IMG/VR virus record: IMGVR_UViG_3300044991_001407
Location: 31,038 to 95,037 of that record
Direction: 5' to 3' (one strand)
Length of the DNA: 64,000 nt
Origin: a virus
The notes under the pieces were generated by a model that had not been told where the DNA came from, searched no databases, and saw only the letters and a list, made by a program, of their open reading frames with translations. Positions within the stretch are counted from its first letter, which is position 1; each line of letters opens with the position of its first letter. Position numbers and translations under genes: made by a program. Positions 56,080-63,601 of this stretch are shown here, in pieces.

Positions 56080-56594
56080 AACCCCTGCATCTCCTTCTTG
56101 AATTCAAAGAATTCATCTATATTTGTTATATGTGTAATTTCTGATTTTACTAAAATTAGTAGTTTTTTTACATACCCTGCGAATCCATTGAATCTTTCAA
56201 TTAAAATAGAATCTGAAACTGTCATATTACTTTGACCATTACTCTCTGGACATTTAACATAATAAAACTTAGTGCTTGACCCATCAGAATACAAATGCAT
56301 GGGGCAAGCCCAACCTCCACTCCTGCCAGAACTTTCAACATAATCATAACCCCAACCATGCGCTATTTTCTGGCATTCATTCCAGAACAAAGCTTTAACC
56401 CCATCATAAACATATTCGTTCAATTGATAGTTAAAATACATTTGACCATCCAATAGTGGACTCAAACGATCATGATGATCTTTAACATTAACTCCAAGAT
56501 TTCCATCTTGAGTTATAAAGCTTTTATCTATAGTTTCAGGAGTAAAATACCCTCCTCTTAAATTTTTAACACTATGTACTTTAATGCTATTCAT
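56076..56594 (-). CDS. Hypothetical protein
   Basis: The 172 residues begin MNSIKVHSVKNLRGGYFTPE and contain QKIAHGWGYDYVESSGRSGG, WACPMHLYSD and FVYVKCPESNG-like hydrophobic strands. Its 5' leader carries the second copy of the unit E sequence, so it may be controlled by that RNA element. Confidence 0.55.
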   Translation of the reverse strand: MNSIKVHSVKNLRGGYFTPETIDKSFITQDGNLGVNVKDHHDRLSPLLDGQMYFNYQLNEYVYDGVKALFWNECQKIAHGWGYDYVESSGRSGGWACPMHLYSDGSSTKFYYVKCPESNGQSNMTVSDSILIERFNGFAGYVKKLLILVKSEITHITNIDEFFEFKKEMQGL

Positions 56595-56611
56595 AACTTT
56601 TCCTTCCCGAT

Positions 56612-56660
56612 GTAAAACATCAGATAATCGTTTATATAATGAAACACCAACAATCTTTTA
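56612..56660 (-). repeat. Second copy of the unit E RNA element (5' leader)
   Basis: On the leftward strand, TAAAAGATTGTTGGTGTT and GATTATCTGAT are identical to unit E (51190-51141), with changes in the segments between. The outer stem of unit E is not kept, so sequence, not just pairing, is conserved. It sits 18 bases before the start codon at 56594. Confidence 0.7.
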
Positions 56661-56689
56661 CTCAATTTATTAGCGAATTTTAATATACG

Positions 56690-57073
56690 CTATTCACCAT
56701 CATACTTAGACAGTTTGTATTCATAATCTTTGTCGCATTTTGGACAATTAACCGAAACATATCCCTGGTACTCTTCTTTTAGAACAACACCACTAAAATT
56801 GCAATCGCTTTCATATACTTCAACTGAAGTAGCATATGAGTTCAACTCCATAAGCAATGGCTTTAGGCGTTGCTGAACCCAATACTCAGTGATATTCCCG
56901 CTTCTTTTAAATTCATTAAATAAAGCCAATGCACTATCTGCAAGATCGTGCATTTCGTGTTTTGTAATGTGAACATAAGTTGCTGTCGCATTACATTCAA
57001 ACCATTCTTCAAATTCATTTCCCCCAGCAATTTCATATTCATTGCCAGTAACCCCAGGTGGATAATTACTCAT
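56690..57073 (-). CDS. Hypothetical protein with C-terminal CxxC
   Basis: The 127 residues start MSNYPPGVTGNEYEIAGGNE; the ATG at 57073 follows GGAGAAAGTT and is preferred to a start four codons earlier. The region EFEEWFECNATATYVHITKH and the end VSVNCPKCDKDYEYKLSKYD (zinc-knuckle CxxC) are notable. Function unknown. Confidence 0.6.
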   Translation of the reverse strand: MSNYPPGVTGNEYEIAGGNEFEEWFECNATATYVHITKHEMHDLADSALALFNEFKRSGNITEYWVQQRLKPLLMELNSYATSVEVYESDCNFSGVVLKEEYQGYVSVNCPKCDKDYEYKLSKYDGE

Positions 57074-57096
57074 AACTTTCTCCAATCTTTCTTAAT

Positions 57097-57130
57097 GGGG
57101 TTAGGCTAGTGATCAGCCTAACCTAACCCC
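57097..57130. other. Hairpin between operon genes
   Basis: GGGGTTAGGCT (57097-57107) pairs with AGCC...TAACCCC (57115-57130) around AGTGATC, with a 5-base duplication (TAACC) on one arm. There is no T-run on the leftward strand. Placement resembles the hairpin at 46370, so it may protect or process the long transcript. Confidence 0.6.
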
Positions 57131-57138
57131 AAATCTGT

Positions 57139-57321
57139 TTAAATAGATTCAACCTCTGTGTAAACAGAAGTCATTCTTCCAAATGTTGTCATTTGTGATT
57201 CTCTAGATGCAATAATATCTGCAATTTGTTCTGCTTCATTAATATCCAACAAATCTAGATATACATCTTTAACAATTCTAAGCCTAAAAGACTTTTCATC
57301 ACTCAATAATTTTGTTACCAT
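57139..57321 (-). CDS. Hypothetical small protein downstream of WhiB
   Basis: The 60 residues from MVTKLLSDEKSFRLRIVKDV to TFGRMTSVYTEVESI look alpha/beta. The start overlaps the WhiB gene by 23 bases, so the two are coupled. No family recognised. Confidence 0.5.
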   Translation of the reverse strand: MVTKLLSDEKSFRLRIVKDVYLDLLDINEAEQIADIIASRESQMTTFGRMTSVYTEVESI

Positions 57322-57586
57322 GTTTAATCACAATTTCCTTTGCTTGGTTAATTTCAATGTTTTTTTCATAAAGTCTATGATATTTTCTTCTTTCTCTTTG
57401 CGAAAGACCACCCCAAATGCCATATATTTCGTCAGCTCTTATTGATTGGCTTAGACATTCTGGTGCTACTTGACATTTCTCACAAACTTTTTTTGCTCTA
57501 ATAATTGCTAAAGCATCATCTGCATAAAAATCTATTCCTTTAATTGTTCTGCAATATGCTCTTTCAGTCCAATGTTCACTCACCAT
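57299..57586 (-). CDS. WhiB-like [4Fe-4S] transcription regulator
   Basis: The 95-residue protein has all WhiB marks: four cluster cysteines (AYCRTIKG at 12, then CEKCQVAPEC at 35, 38 and 44), the GIWGGLSQRERRK turn that contacts the major sigma factor, and a basic end (KYHRLYEK). WhiB proteins bind SigA and adjust promoter choice; phage versions such as TM4 WhiBTM4 inhibit host WhiB2. They are confined to Actinobacteria and their phages, so this gene is the best host indicator in the window. Confidence 0.92.
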   Translation of the reverse strand: MVSEHWTERAYCRTIKGIDFYADDALAIIRAKKVCEKCQVAPECLSQSIRADEIYGIWGGLSQRERRKYHRLYEKNIEINQAKEIVIKHGNKIIE

Positions 57587-57965
57587 CAGTTTCCTCTAAA
57601 TCCCAATATGGAAGCGTAGATGATTCATCAATAATTACTGGTATCACTTCATTTTTAGTGAACTCAAAATAATCTTGACGACTATCATCTTCCAAACTAT
57701 TGATTACATTAATAACATGAAAGCATAGAGATATAATTACTCCAGTAACTCTTTCATGATCCAATTCTCCATTATCATCATATGTATGATTAATTATATT
57801 CATCATTCCATGCATTCTAGATGTCATGTCATCATAATCTAATTCAGATAGAATATTGGTAATTGATATCATATCATTAGCATAATCACTTGCGTCAACC
57901 AAACCATCTGGCGCTGAATCAGTATTATCTTCACTCATCTTATCAAAATCATTTTCATTAAACAT
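57576..57965 (-). CDS. Hypothetical acidic protein upstream of WhiB
   Basis: The 129 residues start MFNENDFDKMSEDNTDSAPD and have a helical core (YANDMISITNILSELDYDDM, GVIISLCFHVINVINSLEDD). The stop overlaps the WhiB start by 11 bases. No family recognised. Confidence 0.55.
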   Translation of the reverse strand: MFNENDFDKMSEDNTDSAPDGLVDASDYANDMISITNILSELDYDDMTSRMHGMMNIINHTYDDNGELDHERVTGVIISLCFHVINVINSLEDDSRQDYFEFTKNEVIPVIIDESSTLPYWDLEETDGE

Positions 57966-57982
57966 TTAATCTCCCTTGTTAG

Positions 57983-58471
57983 TTAATACCAAATTGCTGA
58001 ACCTTCACAAAATTCACCTGCAAATTCTAACCACCAAGTTGCGTACATCCAATCCTTAATGAATTCCTCATAATTATCTGGATGCAATTGCTTAGCATTA
58101 AATGCAAACTTCTCTGTGTTATCTTTCATTATATTAGCCATAGAAATACATTCATCTGAGCTAATACCTTCCTCACCATTAGCAAAACCTTTTCCATAAA
58201 ATGAAATGCCAAGCGAAGATTCATGCCACATATCATCTATACCGTCAAGCATAGATATTAGTCCATTTCCATATTTACCTCTATACCAACAATCAGTTCC
58301 CATAATTCCTGTTGTTGGAACTGAATCTTTAACCATTGGATTAGATTCATATTCATTCTTCCATGTACATTTACCACAAGCTTGTGTTTCATTGCAATCA
58401 ATACGACCATCATGATCTTTAATTGCAACATCAATACATGGATATTCCTTAGGTATATTGTCTAGTCCCAT
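57983..58471 (-). CDS. Conserved phage protein, 'MGLDNIPxxYPC' family
   Basis: The 162 residues begin MGLDNIPKEYPCIDVAIKDH and have Cys at ETQACGKCTWKNEYES and GTDCWYRGKYGNGLISMLDG, FYGKGFANGEEGISSDECIS. The family is recognisable in many phages and may bind metal through CGKC and DCW. Function unknown. Confidence 0.65.
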   Translation of the reverse strand: MGLDNIPKEYPCIDVAIKDHDGRIDCNETQACGKCTWKNEYESNPMVKDSVPTTGIMGTDCWYRGKYGNGLISMLDGIDDMWHESSLGISFYGKGFANGEEGISSDECISMANIMKDNTEKFAFNAKQLHPDNYEEFIKDWMYATWWLEFAGEFCEGSAIWY

Positions 58472-58473
58472 TG

Positions 58474-59082
58474 TTATTCTCCGTATAATCCAAAGTCAAT
58501 GTCTTCTACATCATCATAAGTTTGATGAAATTCCCATTGATCATGTTGTTTAATTTCACCATTAGCAAATATCAATTGTCCAGCAAATGCCATTCCTGGT
58601 TCTTCATATGATATAAAACCACTTAGTTTCGGAAATCTATTTACAATTGCATTTGCTAATTCATCACAACCTGGACCCCAAGCAGTATCATATTCAAAAT
58701 GGATACTTGATTCCCCAGACAATGTTACAACTGGATTCTCATAATCTGTTTCACCATTTTCAAGGGTTGAATACGCATAATTTTTTTTATGAGTAATACC
58801 ACTTGCTGTCAAACTATAATCACCCCATTTAGTTCCCCAATTAGCATTGCACCAATCATACCAATTATCATGACCATACTTATCAACTAAATCTATATTG
58901 CTTTCTTTTCCAAATGATGATGTCGTTCCTTCTAATTCTTTTGGCATTGGCAATAGATTTGCAAATAATTCATATGGATTATCTTCTTTATCTGAACCGT
59001 TGTTTTCAACTGTTTTAATAAAGATTTCAATATCTTCAGTTGACCCAGTAATACCTAATTTATTATTACAATGGTTTGGCAT
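58474..59082 (-). CDS. Api92/YubB-like ferredoxin-fold protein
   Basis: The 202-residue protein begins MPNHCNNKLGITGSTEDIEI, FANLLPMPKELEG and continues YDWCNANWGTKWGDYSLTAS, HFEYDTAWGPGCDELANAIV, FISYEEPGMAFAGQLIFANG. This sequence of motifs is the Api92/YubB (DUF1281) family: a ferredoxin-like fold found on phages and plasmids. No enzymatic activity is established. Confidence 0.8.
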   Translation of the reverse strand: MPNHCNNKLGITGSTEDIEIFIKTVENNGSDKEDNPYELFANLLPMPKELEGTTSSFGKESNIDLVDKYGHDNWYDWCNANWGTKWGDYSLTASGITHKKNYAYSTLENGETDYENPVVTLSGESSIHFEYDTAWGPGCDELANAIVNRFPKLSGFISYEEPGMAFAGQLIFANGEIKQHDQWEFHQTYDDVEDIDFGLYGE

Positions 59083-59333
59083 TATTCTTCTCCCTTATAT
59101 GTCTTTTTGTAATGTGTATATTTTGATTCAATTACTGCTTTGAATTGTTTTCCAGGAGTTGTTCCTGGAGTATTTATTAACTTATTAAAATCATCAACAT
59201 ATATTTGCTCATAATAATATGTATCCAAAGATTTAAATATGGCTGTTAATTCACCATACATATTGCCGTTATCTCTTTCATATCTCAACTCATCAAGCAT
59301 TGATGAATTAAGATTTGTTACTGTTACTATCAT
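59082..59333 (-). CDS. Hypothetical small protein
   Basis: The 83 residues begin MIVTVTNLNSSMLDELRYER and end with basic KYTHYKKTYKGEE. It overlaps the downstream start by one base and the upstream stop by four. No family recognised. Confidence 0.55.
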   Translation of the reverse strand: MIVTVTNLNSSMLDELRYERDNGNMYGELTAIFKSLDTYYYEQIYVDDFNKLINTPGTTPGKQFKAVIESKYTHYKKTYKGEE

Positions 59334-60025
59334 TCAAACTCCAATACTGGTTGTGATTTGTCATATTTAGATATTTCATTAGCAGTAAATGGAGGTCTTT
59401 CCATTCCATTTTGATCACAAAATGAATACCATTCCATAAACCTTTCTGGACTCCAAATCTGAAGGTTAAAGATTGCCATCAAGATATCATTATCTTTAAA
59501 TCCTGAATGTCTGACATCAATATCCATATTTATTTCTAATTCATGATAAACTTCAGAAGCCCAATCTGGATTTTCAACAATATCTACATACCCAGGATTT
59601 AGATAATTCCAAAAGTCAATACTATCAATATTGTCATCATCAATCATTTTGTCGTATGTTTCTTCATCAGCAACTGGATAGTCATCTAATTTATCTAACC
59701 ATTCCATTGCTAAATAGAATGAAGATGCGATAACTTTTTTGTCTGTATCATCTTCATAAACACGACAAACTAATCTATCAACATTACCAACAGCCCAATG
59801 TGCATAGTTTTCTATTCTGAAATCTTCAGGAAAAATGCCCATCAATTCTTCAGTAATATATTTGAAGTTTGCTTTTTCTAATGGATCAGAATCTCTATTC
59901 TGATCAATATTAGTAAAACCCCAAGTATCAAACATATCTTTACTACCCCAATAACCGAATTCTTCTGGTTTAGTTGTAGCTTGTTTTGCATACTTTTCAA
60001 TATTTAAAACAAAATCGCTCATCAC
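59330..60025 (-). CDS. Hypothetical acidic protein
   Basis: The 231 residues include FGYWGSKDMFDTWGFTNIDQ, ENYAHWAVGNVDRLVCRVYE, LAMEWLDKLDDYPVADEETY and DVRHSGFKDNDILMAIFNLQ. The Trp/Asp-rich composition and lack of motifs give no function. Coupled by ATGA to both neighbours. Confidence 0.55.
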   Translation of the reverse strand: MMSDFVLNIEKYAKQATTKPEEFGYWGSKDMFDTWGFTNIDQNRDSDPLEKANFKYITEELMGIFPEDFRIENYAHWAVGNVDRLVCRVYEDDTDKKVIASSFYLAMEWLDKLDDYPVADEETYDKMIDDDNIDSIDFWNYLNPGYVDIVENPDWASEVYHELEINMDIDVRHSGFKDNDILMAIFNLQIWSPERFMEWYSFCDQNGMERPPFTANEISKYDKSQPVLEFE

Positions 60026-60489
60026 ACCTCGCTTCCAGCAATCATCAATTCTTTAACTGCTTCTGCAAGCTGACCTCTAGCATCACCATAATCATAAACT
60101 GGATTCTCTAAATCATCACTAAATGAAATACAATTAGCAAATTGAAGGTGACTATTAGCCGAAACTAAAAGACGAACTCTACGCCTATCTGGATGTTCAG
60201 ATGGAGGCAAATCACTATTCTCATCATTTTCTTCTTTAATAGGTGCAGCCCAACCAGTTGTTGCAATAGTAATAAAATCATAATTTTTTACTTGAGCAAT
60301 AAGTGCTGGATTATCATAAAGCATATCGTAAATATCTCCGTCAGATGCAATCTGTTCTGTTTGCACAGTCAAATCATTATTTACCATAACACCATATGCT
60401 ATTGCTTTACCCATACTAAAATCAGTACTGATTGAATCAGTAATATAGTCTGCTATGATTTTTAGTGTATCGTCATCTACTTTTTTCAT
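60022..60489 (-). CDS. Hypothetical protein
   Basis: The 155 residues run through IAYGVMVNNDLTVQTEQIAS, FITIATTGWAAPIKEENDEN and PDRRRVRLLVSANSHLQFAN, resembling small conserved phage/actinobacterial proteins with a 'TxGWAAPxxxxxxxxPSxxPxRRRVRL' signature. The arginine-rich turn may bind nucleotide or phosphate. Coupled at both ends. Confidence 0.6.
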   Translation of the reverse strand: MKKVDDDTLKIIADYITDSISTDFSMGKAIAYGVMVNNDLTVQTEQIASDGDIYDMLYDNPALIAQVKNYDFITIATTGWAAPIKEENDENSDLPPSEHPDRRRVRLLVSANSHLQFANCISFSDDLENPVYDYGDARGQLAEAVKELMIAGSEV

Positions 60490-60827
60490 TTTGCATTCTC
60501 CTTATTTGTTGTTAGGTTTAATTCTTTAATTGCTTCCTCATCCCAATTAGTTGGGGTATTCCATTCAATTTCAATTGCTGTTGCCGCCTCTAATTCATTA
60601 TCAGCATCATAAACAATTACAATTTCACCATATGAGCCAAAATCATGTGGAAACCACATCTTTTTAAATCTCATACTCTTATGTGTTTCTAAACCTGGAA
60701 ACATACGCTCAAGCTGAGCCATATACGCATCCAATTCTTTATTCGCCCGATTTTCATAATCTGGACTACCAACTTGAGCACAATCTTCATCTGAAGGTGT
60801 GCTTCCTAAATTAAGATAATCTAACAT
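60486..60827 (-). CDS. Hypothetical protein
   Basis: The 113 residues start MLDYLNLGSTPSDEDCAQVG and include LDAYMAQLERMFPGLETHKS, MWFPHDFGSYGEIVIVYDAD. The 'PxDExCxQVGxxdYxxxAxxExxxYxxxLxRxFP' layout suggests a conserved phage family. It starts one base after the upstream stop. Confidence 0.6.
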   Translation of the reverse strand: MLDYLNLGSTPSDEDCAQVGSPDYENRANKELDAYMAQLERMFPGLETHKSMRFKKMWFPHDFGSYGEIVIVYDADNELEAATAIEIEWNTPTNWDEEAIKELNLTTNKENAK

Positions 60828-60828
60828 T

Positions 60829-60969
60829 TTATACCTCTCCTATTTCTTTGATTTTCCATATTTCATCTGGCATTTTTTTCTCAGTCCAACCTGTTTTTTC
60901 AGTCCAATAATATTGAGGCTCAGGTTTTTCTTTCACCCATTGCAGTATTTTTACTTTTTTCTTTTTCAT
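60829..60969 (-). CDS. 46-residue basic Trp-rich protein
   Basis: ATG at 60969 overlaps the upstream stop. The product MKKKKVKILQWVKEKPEPQY, YWTEKTGWTEKKMPDE has a Lys-rich start and two YWTE/GWTE repeats. It could be a small nucleic-acid- or protein-binding peptide. The frame is bounded by coupled genes on both sides. Confidence 0.55.
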   Translation of the reverse strand: MKKKKVKILQWVKEKPEPQYYWTEKTGWTEKKMPDEIWKIKEIGEV

Positions 60970-61034
60970 AATTTATCCTTAATTAAAATTGTGAATATTA
61001 ATAAAAGCATTGCTAAAAGCAAAATGTGATCCAT
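60966..61034 (-). CDS. 22-residue membrane microprotein
   Basis: The ATG at 61034 directly follows the upstream TAA, and the stop overlaps the next start (ATGA). The product MDHILLLAMLLLIFTILIKD, KL is one hydrophobic helix. Exact fitting between two genes is the evidence. Confidence 0.5.
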   Translation of the reverse strand: MDHILLLAMLLLIFTILIKDKL

Positions 61035-61166
61035 TTAGTAACCATCATCCCAATCAGATTGAGAACTAATAAAATCAACTGGAATCACAACTTCACTTCC
61101 ACAAATAGGGCAAGGCATAACCCCTTCTTCAAAGAATTCAAAACATTCTTGACATTGATAATCCAT
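61035..61166 (-). CDS. 43-residue zinc-ribbon protein
   Basis: The ATG at 61166 overlaps the upstream stop (TAATG), with AAGGATATG upstream. The product MDYQCQECFEFFEEGVMPCP, ICGSEVVIPVDFI has two CxxC knuckles 11 residues apart and an acidic tail; one zinc ion is expected. Confidence 0.6.
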   Translation of the reverse strand: MDYQCQECFEFFEEGVMPCPICGSEVVIPVDFISSQSDWDDGY

Positions 61167-61573
61167 TACATATCCTTTTCTGTTAGTTTGATAGTGACCC
61201 AACCCCAGTCACAACACTGGTATTCTTTTTGATCTGAAGGGTGAAGCCCAATCAGATTTTTTGTTTTTCTATAAAATAAAGTAAACATCTTTACTGTACA
61301 GTCATGACAAGCAGTTATTTTAACCACATCATCTTCTGACATACAGTCAAAGAATTCACCATAACCACCACATAATTCAAAAGTCAAACCTTGACTTATT
61401 TGTTCTACAATAATGTCAGGTTCACGACCTTCAAAATTAAATTCCATACTCTCATTGTCTGAGTATTCTTTTGTTTTTTCATTATATGTTCTTTGCCAAA
61501 ATACGGGAGCTATTTTTTCACCACAACCGTCACATTCAACCCAATCTTTTTTGGTTAAGATTATTGTATCCAT
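61166..61573 (-). CDS. Hypothetical protein with multiple CxxC motifs
   Basis: The 135 residues have DWVECDGCGEKIAPVFWQRT near the start, KITACHDCTVKMFTLFYRKT near 90 and YQCCDWGWVTIKL at the end. The three Cys pairs should bind zinc. The gene opens a chain of five overlapping small genes. Function unknown. Confidence 0.6.
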   Translation of the reverse strand: MDTIILTKKDWVECDGCGEKIAPVFWQRTYNEKTKEYSDNESMEFNFEGREPDIIVEQISQGLTFELCGGYGEFFDCMSEDDVVKITACHDCTVKMFTLFYRKTKNLIGLHPSDQKEYQCCDWGWVTIKLTEKDM

Positions 61574-61770
61574 TACCTATTCCATCCTGAATTACCGAAG
61601 TATTCATTTATTTCATTCTGCCATTTTTGCCAATCTGGATTCATATCCAAATCTAATGCCCAGTCGTAAACTTCAACTCTTTCATGAGTTTCACGAGTAA
61701 GTTTATTTGATTTCTTCATTGCAGGATGATTTTTTCTACTTTCATTTTCTTCAAACGGGTTCATTTTCAA
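61573..61770 (-). CDS. Hypothetical small protein
   Basis: The 65 residues have a basic start (ESRKNHPAMKKSNKLTRETH) and an aromatic end (WALDLDMNPDWQKWQNEINE, YFGNSGWNR). Overlaps the next gene by one base. No family recognised. Confidence 0.5.
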   Translation of the reverse strand: MKMNPFEENESRKNHPAMKKSNKLTRETHERVEVYDWALDLDMNPDWQKWQNEINEYFGNSGWNR

Positions 61771-61778
61771 TCTTCTTT

Positions 61779-62000
61779 CTATTGTAGTAAGTCGGCTCTA
61801 ACATTTAGTGTTTTTAATTCTGTTTTCTTTACCCAAAAGTAATTAGATTTGTGAAGCAAAGCAGGAGTATAAATCTTTCTAAATTCCCTTTCTGAAACAT
61901 CAAGACCAATCTTTTGGCATTTCTCACCTAAACAATATTCATAACCAGCTTCATATCTTTCATCAATAAAATCTGATGAACAATATATACATTTAGCCAT
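61779..62000 (-). CDS. Small zinc-finger protein
   Basis: The 73 residues start MAKCIYCSSDFIDERYEAGY, EYCLGEKCQKIGLDVSERE: CxxC followed by CxxxxC makes one zinc site. A basic C-terminal part follows (ALLHKSNYFWVKKTELKTL). The ATG at 62000 is three codons inside the longest frame, after the upstream gene's end. Confidence 0.6.
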   Translation of the reverse strand: MAKCIYCSSDFIDERYEAGYEYCLGEKCQKIGLDVSEREFRKIYTPALLHKSNYFWVKKTELKTLNVRADLLQ

Positions 62001-62181
62001 TCGTTTCATCTTTCATTAGAAGTTGGCAAATTGTAATTACTTTTTTTATCTTTTTATTATCCGTATTGTTTATTGCAACATTACGCATAATCCAGCGATA
62101 ATCCCTTCTGCGAGCAAAAGGAATATCTAAAAGACTTGATAATTTCTCAAGTTCATTCAATAGCTGACTTTTATATTCCAC
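61993..62181 (-). CDS. Hypothetical basic helical protein
   Basis: The 62 residues read MEYKSQLLNELEKLSSLLDI, PFARRRDYRWIMRNVAIN and KKVITICQLLMKDETNG. The Arg cluster suggests nucleic-acid binding. No family recognised. Confidence 0.5.
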   Translation of the reverse strand: MEYKSQLLNELEKLSSLLDIPFARRRDYRWIMRNVAINNTDNKKIKKVITICQLLMKDETNG

Positions 62182-62182
62182 T

Positions 62183-62581
62183 TTATTCCTTTACCAGTTG
62201 ATCGTGATAGATAACAAATTGACATTCAGTATTCATAAAACTCTCAATCAATTGTTCTTTGAACATTTTACTTAGAAGTAAAAATTCACGAATATCTTCA
62301 AGAATTACCACTTCACCTTTTCTATTCTTTCTTTGAACCTTGATGGATACTAAAGACATAAGCAATTCCTGGTCATTATCTCTCCAGTAATCACGATATG
62401 TTCTTTCTTTTGTATATGAACCATAAGGAAAAAACGCATCTACTTTTGCTTTCTTTTCTTTGATTACAATCTCAACATCATCTTCTTCAATAATGTCAAT
62501 AACAAGGTTTCCAGTAATCTCATATGAAGTCATAGTCTTATCTGGAATAACTTCTGAAACATCAACGATTTCAATTTCCAT
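62183..62581 (-). CDS. Hypothetical protein
   Basis: The 132 residues include MEIEIVDVSEVIPDKTMTSY, DDVEIVIKEKKAKVDAFFPY, and EDIREFLLLSKMFKEQLIES. Beta-rich first half, helical end. It is coupled by one base to its neighbour. Confidence 0.5.
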   Translation of the reverse strand: MEIEIVDVSEVIPDKTMTSYEITGNLVIDIIEEDDVEIVIKEKKAKVDAFFPYGSYTKERTYRDYWRDNDQELLMSLVSIKVQRKNRKGEVVILEDIREFLLLSKMFKEQLIESFMNTECQFVIYHDQLVKE

Positions 62582-62796
62582 TACTGCAACTCGCTTTCTA
62601 TTTTCAATAGTTGTTTTTCCTGAACATCTTCTTGTATTCTTTCATAAACATCATCTTTAATACCAGTACTAAACTCAAGCAAAATCATTTGTTGTTCTGC
62701 ATAAAATTGTTGAGGAGTAATCAAACCCCTATTCTTTTGCATATACAAACGATTTAGACGATTACTAATATAATAGTAAAGTGATTCTATTCTCAT
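62581..62796 (-). CDS. Hypothetical helical protein
   Basis: The 71 residues, MRIESLYYYISNRLNRLYMQ, KNRGLITPQQFYAEQQMILL and a long amphipathic tail, look like a small coiled coil. Coupled by ATGA to the first gene of the series. Confidence 0.5.
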   Translation of the reverse strand: MRIESLYYYISNRLNRLYMQKNRGLITPQQFYAEQQMILLEFSTGIKDDVYERIQEDVQEKQLLKIESELQ

Positions 62797-63206
62797 TTGC
62801 TTTCTCCCATTGTTTGCTTATTATAATAAACTGGATTACCTGAACTAATATGAGAAGTGATATTTATTTTCTCATCTCCAATAGTTGCTGTATTGTTTAT
62901 ATTACCCGTAACACAAGGTGAAACAATACGCTTACGCTGAGGACCAAATTTAGCCTTAGATACTTGGTAATCATTAGACCAAGCATAAACTACAAAGTCA
63001 CTACCTTTTTTACGCAAACGCAAATTCTGAGCATAAAGTAACTTAGCAACGGTAGATATACGCATTGCTTTACCTGAATCTAACACTACGGCAAAGAATG
63101 TCTCATTATTTTGCGTAATCTCTACTACTTCAGAGACAATACCATAAACCCTATTTTTATCTGATATTTTATTACCAACAATAGAACCGAACAATCTATC
63201 ACTCAT
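62793..63206 (-). CDS. First gene of the long leftward series; unknown
   Basis: The 137-residue, mainly beta protein has MSDRLFGSIVGNKISDKNRV, EITQNNETFFAVVLDSGKAM and FGPQRKRIVSPCVTGNINNT. The end contains 'THISSGNPVYYNKQTMGES'. Being first after the promoter region it should be expressed early. No family recognised. Confidence 0.55.
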   Translation of the reverse strand: MSDRLFGSIVGNKISDKNRVYGIVSEVVEITQNNETFFAVVLDSGKAMRISTVAKLLYAQNLRLRKKGSDFVVYAWSNDYQVSKAKFGPQRKRIVSPCVTGNINNTATIGDEKINITSHISSGNPVYYNKQTMGESK

Positions 63207-63445
63207 TGACTAATCCAATCTTTTAGATTTATGCTGATATACGAAAATATCACACTAAATCTCTTAGAAATAGTGTGATATAAAATTTGACCTAATTGCT
63301 GAACTAATGTGTCGTTCATTGAGTAATAACGATATCGGGGAAACTAATCAAAAAAAACCTGCGTGAAAATATTTCTTTTATATTTCTTTTGCATCGGAAA
63401 AGTATGCAGAAAACAAATCAGCTCTTATATAAACTTTTACATAAA
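63207..63445 (-). promoter_or_regulatory. Promoter/operator region of the leftward series
   Basis: No gene is seen. An 11-bp inverted repeat ATATCACACTA (63247-63257) / TAGTGTGATAT (63271-63281) with a 13-base spacer lies about 40 bases before the first start codon. The ATATCACACTAAA core also occurs at 43997, at the far end of the series. AT-rich sequence upstream can serve as a promoter. It is likely an operator controlling the whole 44-63 kb series. Confidence 0.5.
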
Positions 63446-63487
63446 AAAACTTACAGCCCCGTGTAAGATTACAGGGCTGTAAGTTTT
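63446..63487 (-). terminator. Terminator built from TGTAA-NN-TTACA motifs
   Basis: On the leftward strand, 14-bp arms AAAACTTACAGCCC / GGGCTGTAAGTTTT (63487-63474 and 63459-63446) enclose TGTAATCTTACA and run into TTTTTTTAT. It ends the partial gene at 63602. Both the arms and the loop contain the motif that is dispersed at 39.9-43.8 kb. Confidence 0.75.
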
Positions 63488-63601
63488 CCGCTTGAATATT
63501 ATTATTTATATTAAGAATTAGCTAATGAATCACCAAGCATCTTTTAGCCAATATTTTACCAAATTTTAATATGTATTTCATGACCAACTAGGGTCATTTC
63601 A

